From an uncultured Prevotellaceae bacterium (GTDB lineage Bacteria; Bacteroidota; Bacteroidia; Bacteroidales; UBA3663), in the NCBI GenBank assembly GCA_900319235.1, contig ONNR01000003.1:161519-225518 (forward strand): a stretch of 64,000 bases of DNA, written 5' to 3'. The notes under the pieces were generated by a model that saw only the letters and a list, made by a program, of their open reading frames with translations, searched no databases and was not told the origin of the DNA. This document shows positions 1-8,177 of the stretch, piece by piece. Each line of letters opens with the position of its first letter. The stretch's first letter is position 1. The position numbers and the translations under genes are program-made.

Positions 1-323
1 AGCTCGACAACCTCGGAGGGGGCAGTTATGCCGTCAATGGCAAGCCTGCTTCGCTCGATAGTTCGGTCAATATCCACGAGCTTATGCTCCAGATGATTGA
101 GGCAGCTCGCGAGGAGGTTCATGGCGTGGGTGAAGACCTCGACCGCCGTCTTGCCCTGCGTCTCGCCAAGGCACAGGCCATCCCCTACGGACGTCAGATA
201 GGGGAGGAGGAGATGCAGCAGCTCGTCGAGACCCTGCTGGCATTGCCCGAACATCAGATGACCCCCGATGGGCATCCTGTGATGACGTTGGTGTCCAACG
301 ATGAGTTGGCTTCACATTTGTAA
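1..323 (+). CDS. mutL: DNA mismatch repair protein MutL, C-terminal end (partial)
   Basis: The reading frame is open from base 3 and ends with TAA at 321-323; the 5' part lies outside the window. The tail contains AIPYGRQIGEEEMQQLVE followed by TPDGHPVM, which matches the end of the MutL C-terminal dimerisation domain in Bacteroidales (AIPYG...EEM...TPDG). MutL couples MutS mismatch recognition to strand removal. Only about 106 residues are visible, so the N-terminal GHKL ATPase cannot be checked. It is followed after 18 bases by the NlpC/P60 gene on the same strand. Confidence 0.85.
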   Translation, partial: LDNLGGGSYAVNGKPASLDSSVNIHELMLQMIEAAREEVHGVGEDLDRRLALRLAKAQAIPYGRQIGEEEMQQLVETLLALPEHQMTPDGHPVMTLVSNDELASHL

Positions 324-341
324 ATAGAAATAACAATATAT

Positions 342-1163
342 ATGAAATACGGTATTTGTCTCCAACCTTATATCCCTATGCGTGCCTCGGCTGCCGAACA
401 GTCCGAGATGACCAATCAGCTCATTTTCGGTGATACCTTCCAGATCCTCGAGGAGATTCCGCGCTGGTACCGCGTCATTCGCGACTGCGACAACTACGAA
501 GGCTGGATCGACTGGAAGACGGCCACCCTGATCGATCAGATCGAGTATCGTCGTTTCCTCGATCTCACTCCCGAAGCACCTTTGCTTCGCCAGCCCTTCA
601 ATCCCGTGCAGCGCACCGAGCATGGTCAGTCGGGTTCTGCCCATCTGTCGTGGGGCAGCCGCATCTTCGACCTCGACGAGACGGGCATCACCTTCCGCAT
701 GCATGGCATTCGTTTCGATGTGCCGTCGATGAGCTATGTGCAGCCTGTTCACGCCAGTTCGATGTCGCGCAAGGCCTTGACCAAGTATGTCATCCAGCAG
801 GCACAGATGCTCCTCAACACGCCTTATCTCTGGGGCGGCGTTTCGGCAGGTGGTGTCGATTGTTCGGGCTTTATCCAGACGCTCTTCCGCTTCATCGGCA
901 TCGATATGCCGCGCAATGCTTCGCAGCAGGCATTGAAGGGCAAGGAGGTCAGCTTCGAAGAGCGTGAGGCTGGCGACCTGGCATTCTTTACGATGGATTC
1001 CGAGACCAACAAGATCTCGCATGTGGGTCTGGTGGCCGACAATGGACGTGTCCTTCACGTGAGCGGTTTCCTCCACTACGACGAACTACGTCCCGAGGGC
1101 ATCTGGAACATCCAGCGCAAGGAGATGTCGCATTCATTGGTTTGTATTAAGCGTTACTTCTGA
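342..1163 (+). CDS. NlpC/P60 family cell-wall peptidase with N-terminal SH3-like domain
   Basis: 273 residues. Residues about 1-75 look like a bacterial SH3-like domain (GDTFQILEE, WYRVI, YEGWIDWKT). The C-terminal half is a C40 peptidase: TPYLWGG followed by VDCSGF, with a likely catalytic triad Cys174, His227 (ISHVGL) and His239 (VLHVSG). The family cleaves D-Glu/diaminopimelate bonds in peptidoglycan stem peptides. I see no clear signal peptide, so it may act on recycled muropeptides in the cytoplasm, like dipeptidyl-peptidase VI; that is inference. The stop codon overlaps the murF start (TGATG), which indicates coupled translation with a cell-wall gene. Confidence 0.9.
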   Translation: MKYGICLQPYIPMRASAAEQSEMTNQLIFGDTFQILEEIPRWYRVIRDCDNYEGWIDWKTATLIDQIEYRRFLDLTPEAPLLRQPFNPVQRTEHGQSGSAHLSWGSRIFDLDETGITFRMHGIRFDVPSMSYVQPVHASSMSRKALTKYVIQQAQMLLNTPYLWGGVSAGGVDCSGFIQTLFRFIGIDMPRNASQQALKGKEVSFEEREAGDLAFFTMDSETNKISHVGLVADNGRVLHVSGFLHYDELRPEGIWNIQRKEMSHSLVCIKRYF

Positions 1164-2524
1164 TGGAAAACAGTCTGATTGAGCAATTATACGAGGCTTA
1201 TCTCGCGCATCCCAGCATCACCACCGATAGCCGCAAGGTCGAGCCGGGGCAGATCTTCTTTGCTTTGAAGGGCGAGCGTTTCGATGGCAATGCCTATGTG
1301 GATGAGGTGCTTGCAAAGGGTGCTTCGCTTGCTGTCATCGATGATGCAAGCCGCAGTAAGGAGGGAACGTTCCTCGTGCCCGATGTCCTCACCGCACTCC
1401 AGCAGTTGGCTGCCCATCATCGCAAGCAGTTCCGCAACTGGCAACGTCCCGTCAAGGTCATTGGCATCACCGGAACGAATGGCAAGACCACGACCAAGGA
1501 ACTGATTCGCACGGTGCTTGGTCGAAAGTTCAACGTGCTGGCCACCGAAGGCAATCTGAACAATCAGATTGGCGTGCCTTTGACCCTCCTCAGGGTTAAG
1601 CCCGAGCACGAACTTGCTATCGTCGAGATGGGTGCCAATCACCCGATGGACATTGCCGAACTTTGCGCCATTGTTCATCCCGATTTCGGACTCATCACCA
1701 ATGTCGGCAAGGCGCATCTGCTGGGTTTTGGTTCGCTCGAAGGCGTCATTGCTGCCAAGACGGAACTCTACAAGAGTGTGGCTGCCGATGGCGGCATGAT
1801 CTTCATCGATTCTTTCAACCGCGACCTGCTGAACAAGGCCATCACCTATGGCGTCCAGTGCCGACCCTATCTGCCTGGCACAGTGGACGATTGCTCGCCT
1901 TACCTCACGCTCAGCATCTACGACACCGAGGCTCCCGAGCCGATTCAGGTGCATACCCATCTCATCGGCAGTTACAATGCCATCAACTGTCTGGCTGCCG
2001 CCACCGTTGGTCGCTTCTTCGGCGTGTCCATCGAAGAGGTCGGCAAGGCCATCGAGAGTTACGAGCCGCAGAACATGCGCAGCCAGCTTGTCGATCTTGG
2101 CTATGGCAACCAGCTCATCATGGATGCCTACAATGCCAATGCGACGTCGATGCATGCTGCCTTGTCGTCGTTCAAGATGAACAATGCGCCTCACAAGAGC
2201 GTCATCCTTGGCGATATGCGCGAACTGGGCGACGAGTCGCAGAAGGAACATGGCAATGTCCTCAACTACCTCTTCACTTCGGGTATCGAGCTCGATATGA
2301 TTGTGCTTGTGGGCAAGGAGTTCTGCAAGGCATTCAAGACATGGGGCATGACCTACGCCAAGCAGCATCCCATGAATGTGCGTTGCTTCGACAATGTGCA
2401 GGACCTCATCGACGATGGTTCAACCCTCGGCAACATGGGTGGAACAATCCTCGTGAAGGGTAGCCGCTCCATGCAGCTCGAAAAGGCTGCCGAAGCTATC
2501 AAGAACATTTTCATAAATAAATAA
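1163..2524 (+). CDS. murF: UDP-N-acetylmuramoyl-tripeptide--D-alanyl-D-alanine ligase
   Basis: 453 residues, the usual MurF length. The ATP-binding motif GITGTNGKTTTKELI lies at about residues 100-115, and the Mur ligase central motif appears as VEMGANHPMDI and TNVGKAHLLGFGS. The C-terminal domain contains MDAYNANATSM and LGDMRELGD, both typical of MurF. It adds D-Ala-D-Ala to the UDP-MurNAc-tripeptide in the cytoplasm. The start overlaps the NlpC/P60 stop codon by one base, and the phosphatase gene starts two bases after the murF stop, so the three form one transcription unit. The Ddl enzyme that supplies its D-Ala-D-Ala substrate is encoded separately at 29.9 kb. Confidence 0.96.
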   Translation: MENSLIEQLYEAYLAHPSITTDSRKVEPGQIFFALKGERFDGNAYVDEVLAKGASLAVIDDASRSKEGTFLVPDVLTALQQLAAHHRKQFRNWQRPVKVIGITGTNGKTTTKELIRTVLGRKFNVLATEGNLNNQIGVPLTLLRVKPEHELAIVEMGANHPMDIAELCAIVHPDFGLITNVGKAHLLGFGSLEGVIAAKTELYKSVAADGGMIFIDSFNRDLLNKAITYGVQCRPYLPGTVDDCSPYLTLSIYDTEAPEPIQVHTHLIGSYNAINCLAAATVGRFFGVSIEEVGKAIESYEPQNMRSQLVDLGYGNQLIMDAYNANATSMHAALSSFKMNNAPHKSVILGDMRELGDESQKEHGNVLNYLFTSGIELDMIVLVGKEFCKAFKTWGMTYAKQHPMNVRCFDNVQDLIDDGSTLGNMGGTILVKGSRSMQLEKAAEAIKNIFINK

Positions 2525-2526
2525 TT

Positions 2527-3180
2527 GTGAAACTCTATCTTTTTCGTCACGGACAGACCGACTGGAACAAGGCACATCGCTTCCAGGGCCATATCGATAT
2601 CCCGCTCAATGAATATGGGCGTGAACTGGCACGCATCACGGCTCGCAACTGGCCCATTGTTCCCTACGATCGTGTCTATTGCTCTCCGCTCATCCGTGCT
2701 GTCGAGACGGCGCAGATCATTCTCGATGGCCGCCCCGAGAAGGAGATGATCAAGACCGACCCGCGCATCATCGAATTTGGTTTCGGTCCATGCGAGGGAC
2801 ATAACATCGATGAGGCAGCCGGCGATCCGCAGAACCCGATGTACAACCTGCTGCATCATCCCGAGAAGTATAATCCTACCAATGGCGCCGAGTCGTTCTA
2901 CGACCTTGTCGATAGGGCAGGAGCATTCCTCCGTGACGAGATCCTTCCCCTCGAACAGCAGGGCATCGAGAACGTCCTTGTCGTGGCGCATGGTGCCTTG
3001 ATACGTGGCGTTGTTTGTGCTGCCGGCAAGAAGGAGATTCGCGACTTCTGGCAATGTCCCTATTATAATTGCAGCCTCACCACGCTCGACATCACCCACG
3101 GCGAAATCACCCTCGAACGCGAGGCTGAAGTCTTCTACGACGCCTCCGGCAGTTTCGGCGGATTCACCACAAGGAAATAA
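2527..3180 (+). CDS. Histidine phosphatase family protein (phosphoglycerate mutase-like)
   Basis: 217 residues starting at GTG. The phosphohistidine motif LFRHGQTDWN is at residues 5-14, the second conserved arginine is in SPLIRAVETA, and the second catalytic histidine is in VVAHGALIRG. These place it in the histidine phosphatase superfamily (GpmB/CobC-like). The substrate cannot be read from sequence. It lies two bases after murF, but a role in wall synthesis is not implied. The GTG start is chosen because the RHG motif falls at the normal distance from the N-terminus and no upstream ATG is available. Confidence 0.88.
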   Translation: MKLYLFRHGQTDWNKAHRFQGHIDIPLNEYGRELARITARNWPIVPYDRVYCSPLIRAVETAQIILDGRPEKEMIKTDPRIIEFGFGPCEGHNIDEAAGDPQNPMYNLLHHPEKYNPTNGAESFYDLVDRAGAFLRDEILPLEQQGIENVLVVAHGALIRGVVCAAGKKEIRDFWQCPYYNCSLTTLDITHGEITLEREAEVFYDASGSFGGFTTRK

Positions 3181-3197
3181 GCCCCCCTCATCCCCCG

Positions 3198-3290
3198 TTC
3201 CCGCGGCAGCCATGTTTGGCTGCCCTCTTCACCCCTCTTTACCCCTCTTAACCCCTCTTAACCTTTCTTAACCTCCTTATACCCCCACAC
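3198..3290. repeat. REP-like palindrome (family A, copy 1) plus CT-rich tandem repeat
   Basis: GGCAGCC at 3205-3211 pairs with GGCTGCC at 3218-3224 around a six-base loop. It is followed by five or six degenerate copies of a roughly 10-base unit like ACCCCTCTTA up to about 3285. The same GGCAGCC...GGCTGCC hairpin recurs at 50.1, 52.75 and 53.4 kb. This fills the gap between the phosphatase and GH95 genes. Confidence 0.75.
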
Positions 3291-5651
3291 ATGAAGAACC
3301 TATCCTCCCTTTTCCTGACCCTGTCCCTGCTCGCCGTCGTCGCAGCAGGCGAGGCGCAACGTCTGCCACTCCAGAACCATAATCTGATGTGGTACGACCG
3401 TCCTGCCGTGCTTTGGACCGAAGCCCTTCCCCTTGGCGATGGCCGATTGGGAGCCATGATGTTCGGCAACCCTTTGCAGGAACATCTGCAACTCAACGAG
3501 GAAACCATTTGGGCAGGCAATCCCAACAACAACTACAATCCCGAGGCTGCCGAGTGGATTCCCAGGATTCGCCAACTGGTGTTCGAAGGACGTTATCGCG
3601 AGGCGCAGGACCTTTGCACGCGCTACGTCAAGTCGCCCACCAACCAGGGTATGCCCTATCAGCCTTTCGGCGACTTGCTCGTCAACTTCAACGGCCAACT
3701 CGACTATACCAACTATCGTCGTTCACTCGACCTCGACAGCGCTTTGGCGGTGGTCGAATATGACGTCAACGATGTGCACTTCCGTCGCGAGTGCTTCACT
3801 TCGTTTGCCGACAGCGTCGTCATCCTTCATCTGACAGCCTCTCGTCCCGGCCAGCTCAGTTTCACGGCCACCATGACCACCCCGCAGCAGGACAGTCGTC
3901 TCAACGATGCCCCCGAAGGCATCACCCTGCATGGTATGACGGGCGGACATGAGAAGCTGGGCAGTCGTCTGCGCTACTTCGGCCGTGCCGTGGTGAAGAA
4001 TCGTGGCGGCAGTCAGACCATCCGTCATGGCATCATCACCGTCGAAGGTGCCGACGAAGCCACCATCTACGTGTCCATTGCCACCGCCTTCCAGAACTAT
4101 CGTTCAATCAAGGGCGACGAGCGTGCCCGCTCAGCCAATCAGATGCAACTTGCTCTCCGTAAGGACTATGCCACGGCACGTGCCCAGCATATCGAGGCTT
4201 ATCAGACCTTGGCCAATCGCAATACGCTGTGGCTCGGTGACGACCTATATGCCGACCGCACCACCGTTGATCGTCTGCGCGATTTCGGCAAGACGCACGA
4301 CAAGCATCTCGTGGCGATGTACTATCGCTTCGGACGTTACCTCCTCATCTCCTCCTCGCAGCCTGGTGGACAGCCTGCCAATTTGCAGGGCATCTGGAAC
4401 GACAAGATGCTCCCCTCGTGGGACAGCAAATACACCTGCAACATCAACCTCGAGATGAACTATTGGCCCTCGGAGGTCTGCAATCTCTCCGAACTCAACG
4501 AGCCCCTCTTCCGACTGATACGCGAAGTGAGCCAGACGGGACGCGATGCGGCACGTGTGATGTATGGCGTGCGCGACACCACGGCGTGGGTGCTGCATCA
4601 CAACACCGACCTCTGGCGCATCACCGGTGCCGTCGATAATGCTCCTTCGGGTATGTGGATGTCGGGTGGTGCTTGGCTCTGCACGCACCTTTGGCAGCAT
4701 TATCTCTATACGCTCGACCTCGATTTCCTGCGCGAATGGTATCCCGTGATGAAGGGTGCCGCAAGTTTCTTCGACGAGACGATGGTCTATGAACCCCTCC
4801 ATCATTATCTCGTGGTTTGTCCCACCAATTCGCCCGAAAACGCACCCCAGGGACACGATGCCACCACGGTGGCAGGTTGCACCATGGACAGCCAGCTCAT
4901 CGGCGACCTTTGGGACGAAGTGGCTCAGGCAGCACGTCTGCTGGGCGATGTCGCTACGGCCGAACATTATGAGGCACGCGTCAAGGAACTCGCTCCCATG
5001 CAGATAGGTTCGTGGGGACAGTTGCAGGAATGGGTCGAGGATTGGGACAATCCCGCCGACGACCATCGTCATGTGAGTCATCTCTACGGCCTTTTCCCCA
5101 GCAATCGCATTTCGGCACGCAATACGCCCGACCTCGCCAAGGCGGCACAGGTCAGCCTCGAACATCGTGGCGACATCTCGACAGGTTGGGCAATGGGCTG
5201 GCGTGTCTGCCTGTGGGCTCGTCTGCTCGATGGCAACCATGCCTACAAGCTCATCGAGAACCAGTTGAGTCTGACGCACGAACGCGATGTGTCGTACGAA
5301 CCCAAGCTGGGCGGCGGCACCTACGCCAACCTCTTCGACGCTCATCCACCTTTCCAGATCGATGGCAATTTCGGTTGCACGGCAGGCATTGCCGAGATGC
5401 TGATGCAAAGCCAGGATCCTGTCATTCAGCTGCTCCCCGCTCTTCCCGACTATTGGAAGAAGGAAGGTCGCATCTCGGGACTCGTGGCCCGTGGCGGCTT
5501 CGTCATCGACATGGAGTGGCACGATGGCAAGGTCTCGCGCCTCGAAGTCACATCCCGCCTAGGAGGTCTGCTCCAAATCGCAGGCCCCGGCCTCAAAAAG
5601 ACCATCAAGCGCCCGACGAAGGCCGGACAAAGCTATCTTCTGGTTAAATAA
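3291..5651 (+). CDS. Exported glycoside hydrolase family 95 protein (alpha-L-fucosidase type)
   Basis: 786 residues with an N-terminal signal peptide (hydrophobic run at residues 6-20). WTEALPLGDGRLGAMMFG and LNEETIWAG are the family N-terminal signature. Catalytic-region motifs are visible: NINLEMNYWP near 384-393, CPTNSPEN near 509-516, and PFQIDGNFGCTAGI near 687-700. In the characterised bifidobacterial GH95 enzyme these regions carry the catalytic Asn, Glu and Asp residues. Members hydrolyse alpha-1,2-L-fucosides or related L-galactosides in host or plant glycans. The next gene is a second exported hydrolase, but no SusC/SusD pair is adjacent. Exact sugar specificity is inferred. Confidence 0.92.
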   Translation: MKNLSSLFLTLSLLAVVAAGEAQRLPLQNHNLMWYDRPAVLWTEALPLGDGRLGAMMFGNPLQEHLQLNEETIWAGNPNNNYNPEAAEWIPRIRQLVFEGRYREAQDLCTRYVKSPTNQGMPYQPFGDLLVNFNGQLDYTNYRRSLDLDSALAVVEYDVNDVHFRRECFTSFADSVVILHLTASRPGQLSFTATMTTPQQDSRLNDAPEGITLHGMTGGHEKLGSRLRYFGRAVVKNRGGSQTIRHGIITVEGADEATIYVSIATAFQNYRSIKGDERARSANQMQLALRKDYATARAQHIEAYQTLANRNTLWLGDDLYADRTTVDRLRDFGKTHDKHLVAMYYRFGRYLLISSSQPGGQPANLQGIWNDKMLPSWDSKYTCNINLEMNYWPSEVCNLSELNEPLFRLIREVSQTGRDAARVMYGVRDTTAWVLHHNTDLWRITGAVDNAPSGMWMSGGAWLCTHLWQHYLYTLDLDFLREWYPVMKGAASFFDETMVYEPLHHYLVVCPTNSPENAPQGHDATTVAGCTMDSQLIGDLWDEVAQAARLLGDVATAEHYEARVKELAPMQIGSWGQLQEWVEDWDNPADDHRHVSHLYGLFPSNRISARNTPDLAKAAQVSLEHRGDISTGWAMGWRVCLWARLLDGNHAYKLIENQLSLTHERDVSYEPKLGGGTYANLFDAHPPFQIDGNFGCTAGIAEMLMQSQDPVIQLLPALPDYWKKEGRISGLVARGGFVIDMEWHDGKVSRLEVTSRLGGLLQIAGPGLKKTIKRPTKAGQSYLLVK

Positions 5652-5728
5652 TAAGTATTTAGCCAAAATAATGATAACAATTAACGTTAATTCGCGATAA
5701 TTCGTGTTTAAATAACCCACACACACTC

Positions 5729-7168
5729 ATGAAACGAACTCTTCTATCCCTCCTCCTTCTTTGCGCAAGCGTGGCAGTCTTTGCAGCGGCTCCATACGAG
5801 AAGCCCTGGACGCACGGTCGTCTGCAGGTCAGCGAAAACCATCTCTATCTCCAGCATGCCGACGGCACACCGTTCTTCTGGCAGGGCGAGACGGGCTGGC
5901 TGATGCCCGAGAAACTCAATCGCGCACAGGTCGGCTTCTACCTGACGCAGTGTGCCAACGCAGGATATAACGTCGTGCAGGTGCAGACGGTCAATGGCGT
6001 GCCCGCCTACAACGTCTATGGCCAGCCTTCGATGATTCCCAACAAGAAGGGCGATATGTTCGACTTCACGCCCTTCGACACCAAGGCTCAGCGCACCTTG
6101 CAGAATGCCTACACCTATTGGGATCACTTCGACTACATCTTCGACCAGGCCGAGCAACGTGGCATCTACATCGGTATGGTCTGCATCTGGGGCGGACTTG
6201 TCAAGGCAGGGCTGATAGACGTCCAGCAGGCAAAGGCCTATGGCAAGTTCCTCGCCGAGCGCTATGGCCATCGTCCCAATGTCGTCTGGATCATCGGTGG
6301 CGACCAGCGCGGCGACGTGAAGCCCGAGGTGTGGGAGGCTTTGGCCAACACCATTCGTCAGTACGACAAGAATCACCTTGTCACCTATCATCCCTTTGGC
6401 CGCACCAGTTCGGTCACCTGGTGGAACGATGCCGAGTGGCTCGACTTCAATATGTTCCAGTCGGGACACCGTCGCTATGGCCAGCGTCGCGGCGATGGCG
6501 ATACGTCCAACACTGCTGAGACCGAGGAGGACAACTGGCGCTATGTCGAGGCTGCCCACCAGCTCCAGCCGCTCAAGCCCATCCTCGATGCCGAACCTTC
6601 CTACGAACGCATTCCGCAGGGCTTGCACGACACCACCCAGCCCCAATGGCAGGCACAGGATTGTCGTCGCTATGCCTGGTGGAGCGTGCTGGCAGGCAGT
6701 TGCGGACATACCTACGGCAACAACGCCCTGATGCAGTTCTATCAGCCCGGCGATGGTCAGGCCTATGGCTGCACCACGCCCTGGTACGAGGCTGTCTATG
6801 ACCCCGGCTTCCTGCAGATGCAGTATGTCAAGCGACTGATGCTCATGCTTCCCTATTTCGACCGTGTGGCCGACCAGAGCGTCCTTGTGGGCGAATATGG
6901 CAAGCGCTACGAGCGTCCCGTGGCAAGTCGTGGCAAGGATTATATCGTGGCATATACCTATGTGGGAGGTGCGCTCGATGTCGATCTGACCCGCATCTCA
7001 GGCAGTCAGAAGAAGGCGTGGTGGTATAGTCCTTCGACGGGCGAATTCCGCTTCATCGGTCAGTTTGCCGACAGCAAGTGCCAGCATTTTGCCCCCGATG
7101 CACCCTATGGCCCGGGCTATGACCAGGTATTGGTCATCGTCGATGCCTCGAAGGACTACATTCATTAA
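5729..7168 (+). CDS. Exported DUF4038 glycoside hydrolase (GH140-like)
   Basis: 479 residues with a signal peptide (cleavage likely after VAVFAAA). The N-terminal body is the DUF4038 TIM-barrel type: DGTPFFWQGETGWLM, GYNVVQVQTVNG, YIGMVCIWGG and NVVWIIGGDQRGD, with a downstream DAEPSYE acidic motif. The last about 90 residues look like the small beta-sandwich usually paired with it (KKAWWYSPSTGEF). Characterised relatives in GH140 release apiose from the pectin rhamnogalacturonan II, but many DUF4038 members are untested, so the substrate is open. It follows the GH95 gene by 77 bases and may be cotranscribed. Confidence 0.85.
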   Translation: MKRTLLSLLLLCASVAVFAAAPYEKPWTHGRLQVSENHLYLQHADGTPFFWQGETGWLMPEKLNRAQVGFYLTQCANAGYNVVQVQTVNGVPAYNVYGQPSMIPNKKGDMFDFTPFDTKAQRTLQNAYTYWDHFDYIFDQAEQRGIYIGMVCIWGGLVKAGLIDVQQAKAYGKFLAERYGHRPNVVWIIGGDQRGDVKPEVWEALANTIRQYDKNHLVTYHPFGRTSSVTWWNDAEWLDFNMFQSGHRRYGQRRGDGDTSNTAETEEDNWRYVEAAHQLQPLKPILDAEPSYERIPQGLHDTTQPQWQAQDCRRYAWWSVLAGSCGHTYGNNALMQFYQPGDGQAYGCTTPWYEAVYDPGFLQMQYVKRLMLMLPYFDRVADQSVLVGEYGKRYERPVASRGKDYIVAYTYVGGALDVDLTRISGSQKKAWWYSPSTGEFRFIGQFADSKCQHFAPDAPYGPGYDQVLVIVDASKDYIH

Positions 7169-7280
7169 GCAGAGGCTTGTTTGAAAGGTTCGTAAAATTC
7201 GAAAGGTTCGAAAGGTTGCTCCCTTCGGTCGTGTCCGAGGGAAGCGAAAGGTTCGAAGGGTCAAAACTTAGAATGTCCAT

Positions 7281-8177
7281 ATGATCGAAAGTCTGCACGA
7301 ACTCGGACTCTCCGACGAAGCCATTGCCCTGGCGCAGGGTATGCTCCTGGGCGACAAGTCTGGTCTATCGTCCGAGGTGGTCAGCGCCTTCCGGACGGCG
7401 GGGATGAGTCACATCATGGCTGTCTCCGGCCTCCATGTCGGCATCATCATGTCGATCATCTGGATATGTTTCCGTCCCGTCGAGATGCTCGTCGGGTATT
7501 TGGCACCTCTCAACCTCACCGTCCATTACGTGCTGGGTGACCTCAAGCGCATCGTCGTGATTGCCCTGACGGCCTGCTATGTCTGGCTTATTGGAGCTCC
7601 GCCCAGTGCCGTGCGTGCCGCGCTGATGCTCTCCCTGCTGATGCTCGGGTGGATGCTCCATCGCTCCACTTCTGCTTGGCGTTGTATGGTCTTCGCTGCC
7701 CTCGTGCTCATCGCCTGGGATCCGTGGACGGTCGGACAGGTGGGCTTCCAGCTGAGTTTCCTAGCTGTGGCGGGCATCCTGCTCTTCCAGCCGTGGCTGC
7801 AGTCCGAACGTTTCCCCCGTTGGTTGCGGCTCGTCCTCCTGTCGGTGTCGGCGCAGTGGTTCACCACGCCCGTGGTCGCCTATTGGTTCCATCAGGTCCC
7901 GTTGCTCGGCTGGGTGCAGGGACTGCTCGTCGTTCCGCTGATGCCCATCCTGGTGTCGCTGCTCCTTGTGGGCATCCTGTTGCCCTCGTTCCATTTCCTA
8001 GCCTTGCCCATTGAGGCGCTCACAGCCTGGATGGGGTGGGTGGCGCAAGGCATCGGACGTGTCGAGCAGGTGCTGCTCGGCGGTCATCTCCATTTCTATC
8101 CCACGTGGTGGGAAGTGCTGCTTGCCGAACTCCTGCTGCTCGCCATTGTGCTGTATCTTAAGACGAAAACCGAATGA
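7281..8177 (+). CDS. ComEC/Rec2-type competence domain membrane protein, short form
   Basis: 298 residues. ALAQGMLLGDKSGLS and the core motif MSHIMAVSGLHVGII, then GAPPSAVRAALM, are the ComEC channel-domain signature; about eight hydrophobic segments follow. Full-length Bacteroidetes ComEC proteins have about 200 or more residues before this point (soluble OB-like and leading membrane segments); here a stop codon at 7269-7271 lies just upstream in frame, so that part is absent. It also ends after the membrane core. ComEC carries single-stranded DNA across the inner membrane in transformation. Whether the short form works is unknown. Its stop overlaps the kinase start (ATGA). Confidence 0.82.
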   Translation: MIESLHELGLSDEAIALAQGMLLGDKSGLSSEVVSAFRTAGMSHIMAVSGLHVGIIMSIIWICFRPVEMLVGYLAPLNLTVHYVLGDLKRIVVIALTACYVWLIGAPPSAVRAALMLSLLMLGWMLHRSTSAWRCMVFAALVLIAWDPWTVGQVGFQLSFLAVAGILLFQPWLQSERFPRWLRLVLLSVSAQWFTTPVVAYWFHQVPLLGWVQGLLVVPLMPILVSLLLVGILLPSFHFLALPIEALTAWMGWVAQGIGRVEQVLLGGHLHFYPTWWEVLLAELLLLAIVLYLKTKTE

